Positions 51,542 through 59,799 of a DNA stretch of 64,000 nucleotides are shown here, one piece after another. The DNA comes from DAOPXV01 sp964551445. GTDB taxonomy: Bacteria; Muiribacteriota; UBA9980. The position numbers and the translations under genes were made by a program. The notes under the pieces were generated by a model. It was not told where the DNA came from, searched no databases, and saw only the letters and a list, made by a program, of their open reading frames with translations. How positions within the stretch are numbered: position 1 is the first letter of the stretch; each line of letters starts with the position of its first letter. The stretch spans positions 1 through 64,000 of the forward strand of contig CAZKCG010000023.1 in NCBI GenBank assembly GCA_964551445.1. The letters are read 5' to 3'.

Positions 51542-53497
51542 TTACCTCGCGTAAAAAAGAATAAAGATCAAAAATACGGACAAGCCCAAAACCATCGCTG
51601 AAAGATAGCTTTGGATGTTTCCGTTCTGTATGTGAGAAATGACGCGGTTGAATTCGCCGAACACGCGCGCGGTGCCGTTGACCAGGCCGTTATCTATGAA
51701 CGCCGCGTCGAAATATCTGTGCAGAGCCACGGATATTGAATAAAGCGGTTTTAATATGGTGTATTCATATATCTCGTCTATGAAGAACTTGTTTTTCTGA
51801 AGCGAGATTATGGGAGATAAGGCTTTTGAAGTTTTTTCAAGCAGCCTGTTCTTCTGGATATAAAACTTGTAGGCTATGAATAAGCCGGCAAAGGCAAGAA
51901 GCGTCGCCGCTCCCATCGTCGAATATTCGCGGGCGTGAGATATTTCAATGGACGAAGGAGCGTATTTCACGATCCCTTCGAGGATCTTCTCGAATCTGAG
52001 CGTTTTTGAGAAAGCGATAAAACCGGCGAAAATCGAGAAGAACGAAAGGATGTAAAGAGGTATCGTCATAAGAAGCGGCGATTCATGGACATGGTCGAAA
52101 GTTTTTTTATCGCCGCGGAATTCTCCGAAGAACACGAGGAACAACAGCCTGTGCATATAGATAGCGGTCAGAAGCGATGCGGCGCTCGCGATTATATAGA
52201 AAGCGACGTTGCCGTTCTTTCCAAAAAGAGAATATAGAAGGATCTCGTCTTTCGAGAAAAATCCGGACATTAAAGGCAGGCCGGCTATAGCGTAGGTGCC
52301 GATGAAGAAAGTGCGGAATGTGTGCGGGATCTTTTCACGCAGGCCGCCCATCTTCATTATCTCCTGTTCGCCGTTCATTGCGTGAATTACGGAGCCTGAA
52401 CCCAGGAACAGAAGCGATTTAAAGAAGGCGTGAGTGGCCAGATGAAATATGGCCGCCGCGAATGCGCCTGAACCGACGGCCGTGAACATGAGACCGAGCT
52501 GCGATACGGTCGAATAAGCCAGGACTTTTTTTATGTCAGTCTGGGCCATCGCGACGAGCGCCGCGAATAAAGCCGTGAACACGCCGGTCGCGGCTATAAC
52601 GCTCATGGCGAGCGGAGAAAGCGTGAATAAAAAGCTCATTCTTACGCACATGTAAACGCCGGCGGTCACCATTGTCGCGGCGTGTATGAGCGCCGATACG
52701 GGCGTGGGGCCGGCCATGGCGTCCGGAAGCCATACGAATAGGGGAAATTGCGCCGATTTTCCGGTCGCGCCTATGAATAAAAGTATGCAGACCAGATCGA
52801 GTATCTTCATTCCGGCGAAATCGAAATTCTTGACCTTATCGGTTATTTCAGCCATTATAGGGAAATCGAAAGAGGCCGGTAGTCCGGAAGAAACAAAGAG
52901 CCAGTAGAGTATGAAGGCGCCCGATAAGAAGGCGAAGTCGCCGACGCGGTTGGTTATGAAGGCTTTTTTGCCGGCGCGGGCTTTTTCGATATCGTCCCAC
53001 CAGAAGCTGATGAGAAGGTAGGAACAAAGGCCGACGCCCTCCCAGCCTACGAACATCAGCGGGATGTTTTTGGCCATGACCAGAACTATCATGAAAAAAA
53101 CGAAGAGGTTGAGATATGAGAAATATCTGTTGAAATCTTCGTCATGAAACATGTAGCCGATCGAATAAATATGTATCAGAAAACCTACGAAAGTTATTAC
53201 CAGAAGCATTATGGCCGTCAGCTGATCGAACATGAGCGCCGCGCTTATATCGACGCCGCCGGTCTTTATCCATGTGAATAATTCTGAAACGAGCGCGTGC
53301 GGGGCCGTTTGAGTTGAAAAAGCGGAGAAGGCGAACAGCGATGAAAGCGTCGTGAGAAACGACAGCAGTATCATGATCGACGCGGCCGCGGAACAGAGTA
53401 TGGCCGGTTTTTTCCCGCGCATGGCGAAACAATACGCCGCTCCGAGGAGCGGGAAAAGAGGTATCAGGCCTATAAGATCGAAAGTGACTTCTATCAT
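51542..53497 (-). CDS. nuoL: NADH-quinone oxidoreductase subunit L
   Basis: The largest antiporter-like subunit (651 residues). It has FVGWEGVGLCSYLLISFWW, KSAQFPLFVWLPDAMAGPTPVSALIHAATMVTAGVYM and DIKKVLAYSTVSQLGLMF. The C-terminal region has the long lateral-helix part and a final membrane segment (YLSAMVLGLSVFLIFILFY) typical of NuoL. It couples distant quinone reduction to proton movement across the membrane. Confidence 0.97.
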   Translation of the reverse strand: MIEVTFDLIGLIPLFPLLGAAYCFAMRGKKPAILCSAAASIMILLSFLTTLSSLFAFSAFSTQTAPHALVSELFTWIKTGGVDISAALMFDQLTAIMLLVITFVGFLIHIYSIGYMFHDEDFNRYFSYLNLFVFFMIVLVMAKNIPLMFVGWEGVGLCSYLLISFWWDDIEKARAGKKAFITNRVGDFAFLSGAFILYWLFVSSGLPASFDFPIMAEITDKVKNFDFAGMKILDLVCILLFIGATGKSAQFPLFVWLPDAMAGPTPVSALIHAATMVTAGVYMCVRMSFLFTLSPLAMSVIAATGVFTALFAALVAMAQTDIKKVLAYSTVSQLGLMFTAVGSGAFAAAIFHLATHAFFKSLLFLGSGSVIHAMNGEQEIMKMGGLREKIPHTFRTFFIGTYAIAGLPLMSGFFSKDEILLYSLFGKNGNVAFYIIASAASLLTAIYMHRLLFLVFFGEFRGDKKTFDHVHESPLLMTIPLYILSFFSIFAGFIAFSKTLRFEKILEGIVKYAPSSIEISHAREYSTMGAATLLAFAGLFIAYKFYIQKNRLLEKTSKALSPIISLQKNKFFIDEIYEYTILKPLYSISVALHRYFDAAFIDNGLVNGTARVFGEFNRVISHIQNGNIQSYLSAMVLGLSVFLIFILFYAR

Positions 53498-53502
53498 TTC
53501 AA

Positions 53503-53817
53503 CTATCCTTTTAACAGGTCGAGTTTATCTGACATTACCGTTCCGCGGTGTCTGAAGACCGCTATCACGAGCGCGAGACCGAGGGCGGCTTCGCACGCGG
53601 CGATGACCATTATATAAAGCGAAGCAGTTTGAAAGGCGGAATCGCCGAACTGTCTTGAATATGCAAGTATTGTAATATTGGCTGCGTTTAACATGAGCTC
53701 GACGCACATGAAAAGAACTATTATATTTTTCCGGACTATGAGCCCGATGAGTCCTATCGAAAATATCACGGCGGCGAATATAAGGTAATTATAAGTGTCT
53801 ATTGCGAAAGGGGCCAT
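53503..53817 (-). CDS. nuoK: NADH-quinone oxidoreductase subunit K
   Basis: A small membrane subunit (104 residues, three helices): FSIGLIGLIVRKNIIVLFMCVELMLNAANI with the conserved Glu in CVELMLN, and IMVIAACEAALGLALVIAVFR with the second Glu. Its start overlaps the nuoJ stop by one base. Confidence 0.97.
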   Translation of the reverse strand: MAPFAIDTYNYLIFAAVIFSIGLIGLIVRKNIIVLFMCVELMLNAANITILAYSRQFGDSAFQTASLYIMVIAACEAALGLALVIAVFRHRGTVMSDKLDLLKG

Positions 53818-54329
53818 TACCTGTCACCGTCCTTAGCGGATAACGTTACTACGCCGGCCATCGCCACGAGTATCAGGACGGAAAGCAGCTCGAACGCGAA
53901 CGCGTATTTTGTGAAAACGGCCATTCCAACCTCGCGGATGGTCCCGAAGGTTTCCGTGACCTTCGCGGCCTGTATACCCGGGCCGCTAAATGATATGGCG
54001 AGGGCGGCCATTATCGAGATAAGCATCGCCGTTATCAGGACCAGATTTATGATCCTGGCTGGCGAAGCCTTTTCGATCTCTTCGATATCGCGTTTTTCAA
54101 GCAGCATTATAACGAAGAGGAAAAGGACCATGATCGCGCCGGCGTAAACTAAGATCTGAACGGTGCCGACGAAGTGCGCGCCCATGACGAAATAAACCAT
54201 CGCAATAGAGAAAAGGCACGCTATCATGGATACGGCGGAACTGACCGGATTTTTTAGCGCCACGACAAGCGCCGCCGTAACGGTCGAGATCACCGCGAAT
54301 ATTAAAAACAAAAGGTCTTTAATTATCAT
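53817..54329 (-). CDS. nuoJ: NADH-quinone oxidoreductase subunit J
   Basis: A membrane subunit (170 residues, five helices): LFLIFAVISTVTAALVVALKNPVSSAV, YFVMGAHFVGTVQILVYAGAIMVLFLFVIMLL and a final LLSVLILVAMAGVVTLS. It overlaps nuoI by four bases (ATGA type), so the two are coupled. Confidence 0.96.
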   Translation of the reverse strand: MIIKDLLFLIFAVISTVTAALVVALKNPVSSAVSMIACLFSIAMVYFVMGAHFVGTVQILVYAGAIMVLFLFVIMLLEKRDIEEIEKASPARIINLVLITAMLISIMAALAISFSGPGIQAAKVTETFGTIREVGMAVFTKYAFAFELLSVLILVAMAGVVTLSAKDGDR

Positions 54330-54808
54330 TTTTCCGGGTCCTTCATTAAAAATTCCTTATCGTAAATAAGCTTTTCGCGAGAGTAGTCGCCAAGGTCGTA
54401 GAGCCCGGTGTCCATTCTGATGGCGTCGCAGGGGCAGGCTTCGACGCAGAGGCCGCAGAAGACGCAGCGCAGGATATCGATCTCGTAGCGCGCGGGATAT
54501 TTTTCGTAATGCCCGTCCTCGTATTCGGCCGCCTCGATGTGTATGCAGTCGGCGGGACACGCGGTGGAGCAGAGAAAACAGGCGACGCATTTCGGCGTGC
54601 CGTCGGGGCGTTTCATAAGGCGGTGGCGGCCTCTGAATGTGTCGGGGATGGAGCGCTTTTCTTCAGGGTAGCTTATCGTCGGCATCTTATCGCGGTTCAA
54701 AAGGTTATAGATAAGATGTTTCGCCGTTATTCCGAGCCCCTTCGCTATTTCGGTTATGTAAAGGTTTTGGATCGGGCTCAGATCTTTATTTTTGTTTTTG
54801 TCTTCCAT
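54326..54808 (-). CDS. nuoI: NADH-quinone oxidoreductase subunit I (ferredoxin-like)
   Basis: A peripheral subunit carrying two 4Fe-4S clusters (N6a and N6b) that pass electrons toward the quinone site. The motifs are CVACFLCSTACPADC and CVFCGLCVEACPCDA. At 160 residues it has usual length. It lies 21 bases after nuoH and overlaps nuoJ. Confidence 0.97.
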   Translation of the reverse strand: MEDKNKNKDLSPIQNLYITEIAKGLGITAKHLIYNLLNRDKMPTISYPEEKRSIPDTFRGRHRLMKRPDGTPKCVACFLCSTACPADCIHIEAAEYEDGHYEKYPARYEIDILRCVFCGLCVEACPCDAIRMDTGLYDLGDYSREKLIYDKEFLMKDPEK

Positions 54809-54829
54809 AATTTATCGGCTTCTCCTGGA

Positions 54830-55945
54830 TTATTTTATAAATAATATGACGGCAGCGGTTATAAATATGTTAGCCATCGCTATCGGAAACATATTGAGAT
54901 AGCACAGTTTCATTACCTGGTCGTAGCGGAAGCGAGGAAGGGTCCAGCGGATCCATATATATAGCCATCCGAAGAACAGGGTCTTGGCCGAGAACGAAAA
55001 TATCTGAAGTATCGCTGCGGGTATCGCGCCGACCAGAGCGACGAGTTTCGCGGTCGGAAGATATGGTATCTGATAGCCGCCGAAGAACATCGTGACGACG
55101 ATAGCCGACATGGTTATCATTGAAATATATTCGGCCATCATGAACATGGCGAATTTCAGAGCTCCGTATTCGAGATGATATCCGGCTACTATCTCGGCGT
55201 CGGCTTCAGGAAGGTCGAATGGCGTCCGGTTTGATTCGGCGTATGAGGAAATGAGAAATAATATGAACGCGACCGGCGATAAAAATATCCCCCAGTTCGG
55301 GATCGCGCCGAAGAGAAGGCCGCCCTGGCTTTCAACTATGCCGTAGGGCTCCACGCCGGAATATATCATGAATATCGTGACAAGGGAGAGGCCGAGAGTT
55401 ACCTCGTAGCTTAACATTTGAGAAGCCGAACGGACGGCGCCCAGGAGCGAGTATTTATTTCCGGAAGCCCAGCCTCCTATGACGAGGCCATAGACGCCGA
55501 GAGATGAAATAGCGAGGATGTATAAAATACCGGAATCGAGAGTGGCTATCTGAAGGGGGATCTTGAATTGTCCGATCACTATGGGAGCCGCGACCGGTAT
55601 CACGGCGAACGTAAGCACTGCCGGAATAACGACGATGGCCGGCGCCAGATAATAAAAGAAAAGCTTTGCCCTGGCCGGCGCGAAACTTTCCTTCATGACC
55701 ATTTTGATGGCGTCGTTTATCGGATGTAAAAGCCCCCAGAAAGTGAAGCCGAATATATTCGAGCGGTTCGGCCCGAGCCTGTCCTGGATGAAACCGGCGC
55801 CGCGGCGCTCGAGCCATACAAGTATCGGAACGCCCGACATTACTACTATCGGAAAAATAATAGCCAGGGCCATCTTTACGATCACGGGGAAATATATCGT
55901 TAAAAATTCCGGCGTTAAAAAATATGCCGGAAGGTATTCGTTCAT
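54830..55945 (-). CDS. nuoH: NADH-quinone oxidoreductase subunit H
   Basis: A membrane subunit forming the quinone-binding chamber (371 residues, eight or nine helices). It has VWLERRGAGFIQDRLGPNRSNIFG, LGVYGLVIGGWASGNKYSLLGAVRSASQMLSYEV and SYAESNRTPFDLPEADAEIVAGYHLEYGALKFAMF, all signatures of NuoH. It overlaps nuoG by four bases. Confidence 0.97.
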   Translation of the reverse strand: MNEYLPAYFLTPEFLTIYFPVIVKMALAIIFPIVVMSGVPILVWLERRGAGFIQDRLGPNRSNIFGFTFWGLLHPINDAIKMVMKESFAPARAKLFFYYLAPAIVVIPAVLTFAVIPVAAPIVIGQFKIPLQIATLDSGILYILAISSLGVYGLVIGGWASGNKYSLLGAVRSASQMLSYEVTLGLSLVTIFMIYSGVEPYGIVESQGGLLFGAIPNWGIFLSPVAFILFLISSYAESNRTPFDLPEADAEIVAGYHLEYGALKFAMFMMAEYISMITMSAIVVTMFFGGYQIPYLPTAKLVALVGAIPAAILQIFSFSAKTLFFGWLYIWIRWTLPRFRYDQVMKLCYLNMFPIAMANIFITAAVILFIK

Positions 55946-57519
55946 TTTTTAATATCACCTTTTTTGAATATTTCGAGGCGCGATACGATGTGGTCGAAAA
56001 CGGAATTGGCCGAGGTGTAATGTGTCTTTAATCCGCATGCCGACGACAGCGCGCCGAGCATTTCAGCGTTCTGCATGGCGTGAAGGTTTTTAGGAAATAC
56101 GGCGGGATTATATTTTTGAAGCATGTTTTTGGAATTAAGGAAATGTCCCGAGGTTTCGGCCCACATTAAAAGCGGTATTAAAACATCTGAAGAAGCGGCC
56201 ATGTTGCGTTCATGAGTGGTTATCGAAACGATGAAACCGCATTTTTCGAACATCCCGCGGTGCGCCGCGAAAAATTGCGAACAGCCGGCCGAAGGGCCTA
56301 TGAATACAATGGCGCTCAGGCGTCCGGCGGCGGATATCTTTTCGACCGTATCGAAAGATATCGGGGATTTGCCCATTTTTTTCAGGATCTCTGAGATACC
56401 GGCTTTGTTGGGAGATTTATCCTTTGATATTAAATAATTGTCGTGAAATTTGAATTCGTCGAAACCGTCTTCCTGATCTAAGACGGTGAAATTAGGAGTG
56501 TTTATGCCTTCGGTGAAAAGCCTTGCCGCGAGATAGGCTTCTTCGATCGAAAGATACTGTGAAATGATCACCCCGACGGCCCCGTGGCCGTATTTTTTAA
56601 CTATGGCGGATAACTTTGAAGCCGTCTCCGCGAAGGCTTTTTCGTACGTGGCCTTCGTTCTTTTTTCAGCGTTCCTGGCGTTAATAACGGGTTCGAATAT
56701 CCGGTCTTCTGAATGCACGAGGTTTTTGGAAAGCCTTCCGTGGTCGCACATGAACGGCCCGTTTATATCGTCGTTCCGATCTGGAAGTATGCGGTGGATG
56801 ACATTGTCATTATGCTGGATGACGGTGTTGCAGCCGGTGGAACAGAAAGGGCATATTGATTTCGAACTTTTAAGATACCACGCGCGGCATTTGAACCTGA
56901 AGTCTTTCGAGGTCAGCGCACCGACGGGACATATATCGACGGTGTTCAAGCTGTAAGGGTTGTCGAGAGGCTCTCCCGGATATGTGGTCAGAGTGTTTTT
57001 AGAACCGCGTTTGGCCACGACCAGCTGCGGCGATTTGGCGATATCCTGCATGAAGCGCACGCAGCGTGTACAGAGAATGCAGCGTTCCTCGTCGTGAACT
57101 ATTGTCGGGCCGAGCTCGACCGCCTTTTTCTTGTTCCATTTTTTTTCTTCGAATCTGGAATCTTTCGCCGAATATTTGAAATAATTATTCTGGAGTGGGC
57201 ACTCGCCAGCCTTGTCGCATATCGGGCAATCGAGAGGATGGTTAGCTAATATGAATTCAAGCACGGCCGCGCGGGCTTTTTTGACCTTTTCGCTTTCGGT
57301 GTTAACGACCATTCCATCCGTCACCATGGTTGAACACGCCGTCATGAGTTTCGGCGCTTTTGCTACTTCCACCATGCAGAGCCGGCATGAACCGACGTAT
57401 TGAAGTTCAGGATGATAACAGAAATGGGGTATCTCGATACCGGCCCGTTCAGCCGCGCGAAGTATGGTGTCGCTCGGGTTTGCGTTTATTTCTTTTTCGT
57501 TTATCGTTATCTTTGGCAT
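55942..57519 (-). CDS. nuoG: NADH-quinone oxidoreductase subunit G (short form)
   Basis: A 525-residue iron-sulfur subunit. The 2Fe-2S domain has IPHFCYHPELQYVGSCRLCMVEV and TACST. A His/Cys4 cluster is in HPLDCPICDKAGECPLQ. Next comes a 4Fe-4S site CILCTRC with DICPVGAL, then a further CPFCSTGC...CDHG cluster (N7-type). The remaining molybdopterin-oxidoreductase-like part is cut down to about 270 residues against about 500-600 in the E. coli protein, and no molybdenum site is expected. It is electron carrier between NuoF and the quinone arm. It overlaps nuoF by 13 bases. Confidence 0.95.
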   Translation of the reverse strand: MPKITINEKEINANPSDTILRAAERAGIEIPHFCYHPELQYVGSCRLCMVEVAKAPKLMTACSTMVTDGMVVNTESEKVKKARAAVLEFILANHPLDCPICDKAGECPLQNNYFKYSAKDSRFEEKKWNKKKAVELGPTIVHDEERCILCTRCVRFMQDIAKSPQLVVAKRGSKNTLTTYPGEPLDNPYSLNTVDICPVGALTSKDFRFKCRAWYLKSSKSICPFCSTGCNTVIQHNDNVIHRILPDRNDDINGPFMCDHGRLSKNLVHSEDRIFEPVINARNAEKRTKATYEKAFAETASKLSAIVKKYGHGAVGVIISQYLSIEEAYLAARLFTEGINTPNFTVLDQEDGFDEFKFHDNYLISKDKSPNKAGISEILKKMGKSPISFDTVEKISAAGRLSAIVFIGPSAGCSQFFAAHRGMFEKCGFIVSITTHERNMAASSDVLIPLLMWAETSGHFLNSKNMLQKYNPAVFPKNLHAMQNAEMLGALSSACGLKTHYTSANSVFDHIVSRLEIFKKGDIKK

Positions 57520-58751
57520 AATTTCTCAAACTCGTTCCTGAATTTTTTTATATAGGCCATCGACGGCATCGCGCATGCGTCGGATAAAACGCATATCGTC
57601 TGGCCCATCATGTTAGAACAGATATCTAAAATAAGGTCGATGTCGGATGTTTTCGCGCGCCCCTGATGGATCTTATTGAAGAGAAGTGAAAGCCATCTGG
57701 TTCCTTCGCGGCATTGAGTGCATTGCCCGCACGATTCGTGCGCGTAAAAGTCGGCGGTCCGGGCCGCTATCTTCGGGATGCTCTGGTCCTCGTCGATGAC
57801 AATAACGCCTCCCGATCCGGCCATCGATCCGATCTTCGCGAGAGAATCGAAATCCATCGGCGTGTCGAGTTCTTCGGCGGTCATTATCGGCGCTGAAAGT
57901 CCTCCGGGAATGGCTGCCTTGAATTTTTTGCCGGTCTTCATTCCACCGGCATAATCGAATATGAGCTTTCGCAGCGTCACGCCCATCGGCAGCTCGTAAT
58001 ATCCGGGTTTTTCAACGTTGCCCGAAATACCGTAAAGCCTCGTTCCTGAATTGTTCGGCGTTCCGATGGATGCGTACCATTCCCCGCCCCGGTTGATTAT
58101 CACCGGCACGTTCGCGAGCGTCTCGACGTTGTTTATGACCGTGGGTCCCATGAAAAGTCCTGATACTGCAGGAAATGGCGGTTTAAGCCTCGGCTGACCG
58201 CGATGGCCTTCGAGCGATTCTATAAGTCCCGTTTCTTCGCCGCAGATATAGGCGCCGGCGCCAGCATGAGCATGAATATCGAGAGCAAAATCGCAGTTAA
58301 AAATTTTGGCCCCGAGATAATTTTTAGAATAACATTCATCTATGGCTTCCTCGATTATTCTTAGCGCTTCGTGATATTCGCCCCTGATGTAAATATAGGC
58401 CGTGTTTATTCCGACGGCGTAACAGGCTATCATTATCCCTTCGAGCAGCATGTGCGGGTCTTTTTCGATTATCTGTTTATCCTTGAATGTTCCCGGTTCG
58501 CCTTCGTCGCCGTTGACTGCGAGGTATTTTGAGATCATGGAGTCTTTCGGCACGAACGACCATTTTTTTCCGGTCGGAAATCCGGCTCCGCCCCTGCCGC
58601 GCAGTCCGCTTTTCATGACCTCGTTTATAACGTCGGCCGGTTTCATCTCTTTAAGGCATTTCGCGATAGCGGAATATCCGCCGCCAGCTTCGTAGGTCGA
58701 GAGTCTGCGTGAATCCTTCTTGTTGAAATTCTTAGTTAGTATCAGTTCCAT
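57507..58751 (-). CDS. nuoF: NADH-quinone oxidoreductase subunit F
   Basis: The NADH- and FMN-binding subunit (414 residues). It has GLRGRGGAGFPTGKKWSF (NADH site), NGDEGEPGTFKD, GAGAYICGEETGLIESLEGHRGQPR (FMN site), and the N3 4Fe-4S motif ESCGQCTQCREGT with the fourth Cys in TICVLSDAC. It is the first gene of the operon, behind a consensus promoter whose start gives only about six bases of leader. nuoE, its usual partner, is not next to it. Confidence 0.97.
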   Translation of the reverse strand: MELILTKNFNKKDSRRLSTYEAGGGYSAIAKCLKEMKPADVINEVMKSGLRGRGGAGFPTGKKWSFVPKDSMISKYLAVNGDEGEPGTFKDKQIIEKDPHMLLEGIMIACYAVGINTAYIYIRGEYHEALRIIEEAIDECYSKNYLGAKIFNCDFALDIHAHAGAGAYICGEETGLIESLEGHRGQPRLKPPFPAVSGLFMGPTVINNVETLANVPVIINRGGEWYASIGTPNNSGTRLYGISGNVEKPGYYELPMGVTLRKLIFDYAGGMKTGKKFKAAIPGGLSAPIMTAEELDTPMDFDSLAKIGSMAGSGGVIVIDEDQSIPKIAARTADFYAHESCGQCTQCREGTRWLSLLFNKIHQGRAKTSDIDLILDICSNMMGQTICVLSDACAMPSMAYIKKFRNEFEKLCQR

Positions 58752-58763
58752 ATATGTTTAGAG

Positions 58764-58792
58764 ATTATATTTAAAAAGATAAATTTAGTCAA
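58764..58792 (-). promoter_or_regulatory. Promoter of nuoF-N operon, very short leader
   Basis: On the minus strand TTGACT (58787-58792), a 17-base spacer and TATAAT (58764-58769). Transcription would start about 58757, some six bases before the nuoF ATG at 58751, so no Shine-Dalgarno fits in the leader. Confidence 0.85.
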
Positions 58793-58800
58793 GAAAAAAA

Positions 58801-59346
58801 TTACAGCCCGAGTATCTGACTTATTCTGCTCATGGCTACGAGGGCTTCTCTTATGAATTCCTCGAGTTCTATTCCCAGTGATTCTATGGCCCTGATCTTT
58901 TCGCGGTTGACGCCGGCGGCGAATCTTTTTTCGTTGAATCTTTTCAATATGGAATTAAAGTCTATCGCCGAAAGTTTTTTGTCCGGATGGATAAGCGCTC
59001 CCGCCACTATAAGTCCGGTTATCTGATCCGCCGAATAGAGCATTTTCGACATGTTATCGCCTTCGGGCTTGTCTTTTGGATGGTTCACAACGGCCGCTAT
59101 TATCGTTTCCGAAAATCCGTTTTTGCGCAATATCTCCGCGCCCTTTATTCCATGGAGTTCAGGCGTTTCTTTGGTCATTTCGACGTCTATGTCGTGTACA
59201 AGTCCCGCCAGGCCCCATTCATCAACGTCTCCGTCGAAACGGGGAGCGAAATGCCTCATTACGCATTCGGCGGCTATCATGTGATTGATGAGGTTTTTGT
59301 TTTTCACGTATTGCTGAACTATTTCCAGAGCTTTGTTGCGATCCAT
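58801..59346 (-). CDS. HD-domain hydrolase
   Basis: A 181-residue HD-superfamily protein. The metal motif is in MIAAECVMRHFA and GLVHDIDVEMT, followed by HGIKGAEILRK and VVNHPKDKP. Such proteins are phosphohydrolases acting on nucleotides or related phosphate esters; the substrate is not evident. GGAGG precedes the ATG. It ends 50 bases before nuoF but has its own promoter, which overlaps a palindrome. Confidence 0.9.
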   Translation of the reverse strand: MDRNKALEIVQQYVKNKNLINHMIAAECVMRHFAPRFDGDVDEWGLAGLVHDIDVEMTKETPELHGIKGAEILRKNGFSETIIAAVVNHPKDKPEGDNMSKMLYSADQITGLIVAGALIHPDKKLSAIDFNSILKRFNEKRFAAGVNREKIRAIESLGIELEEFIREALVAMSRISQILGL

Positions 59347-59503
59347 AAGTTCCTCCGTTATTTATGATTTTTGGCGTTTACTTTCTGTTTCGAGCGGACG
59401 GGCGGTTCAATGATAAGCATGAATCCCTTGCGCTTGTTTTTATGAACAATAACATGGAAGATCAGCACATAATTATTACCTATGGTCATTCTTTGACTTT
59501 TTC

Positions 59504-59533
59504 ATTATAACATACTTAGTGTTATAAAATCAA
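59504..59533 (-). promoter_or_regulatory. Promoter of HD-hydrolase gene with overlapping palindrome
   Basis: On the minus strand TTGATT (59528-59533), an 18-base spacer and TATAAT (59504-59509) with an extended TGT. Inverted arms TTATAACA (59505-59512) and TGTTATAA (59520-59527), seven bases apart, cover the -10 box and spacer, suggesting an operator. The leader is about 150 bases. Confidence 0.65.
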
Positions 59534-59655
59534 ATTTTCAAGGTGCGTGGCATTATTTTTCGAAGGTATTCTACGGATGAGGGGCGTTCGATTCTGAAAT
59601 ATTTCAGAATTTTATTTTTGGCGGCATCCGGATACGGCTCCGGTGATATTTTTTG

Positions 59656-59669
59656 TGAACAATTGTTCA
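59656..59669 (+). promoter_or_regulatory. Upstream operator palindrome TGAACAATTGTTCA
   Basis: A perfect 14-base palindrome ending 17 bases before the -35 box of the pump promoter. It shares both arms (TGAAC and GTTCA, four bases apart) with the site at 59728. The form suits a TetR-family repressor dimer. No such regulator gene is in the window. Confidence 0.75.
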
Positions 59670-59686
59670 TATTGTCGAAAAAAACA

Positions 59687-59715
59687 TTGACAAATCAGCG
59701 CTTCAATAGTATAAT
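59687..59715 (+). promoter_or_regulatory. Consensus sigma70 promoter of RND pump operon
   Basis: TTGACA (59687-59692), exactly 17 bases, TATAAT (59710-59715): a full consensus match. The start is near 59722, with a leader of about 78 bases. Such a strong promoter with flanking operators implies tight repression. Confidence 0.93.
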
Positions 59716-59727
59716 CATCACCGAAAG

Positions 59728-59741
59728 TGAACGTTTGTTCA
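59728..59741 (+). promoter_or_regulatory. Downstream operator palindrome TGAACGTTTGTTCA
   Basis: Arms TGAAC and GTTCA with a four-base centre, lying just after the predicted transcription start. Its centre is 72 bases from the centre of the site at 59656, close to seven helical turns, so both sites face the same side of the DNA. Confidence 0.75.
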
Positions 59742-59799
59742 GTGGGCTCGCGATCGTTTCCGGCCGCTGATGAATAAGTTATAAAGGATGTTCTAAACT

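Larger units (their letters stand above)
59534..59799 (+). other. Divergent regulatory region upstream of RND pump
   Basis: This region between the HD-hydrolase promoter and the pump gene holds no credible gene. It contains the pump promoter and two operator palindromes described separately. A 75-residue open frame here overlaps those sites, lacks a binding site and is not taken as a gene. Confidence 0.7.

Noticed and set aside
59543..59770. 75-residue plus-strand open frame upstream of the RND pump
   Set aside because: It overlaps the promoter and both operators, has no ribosome binding site and no recognisable protein features.
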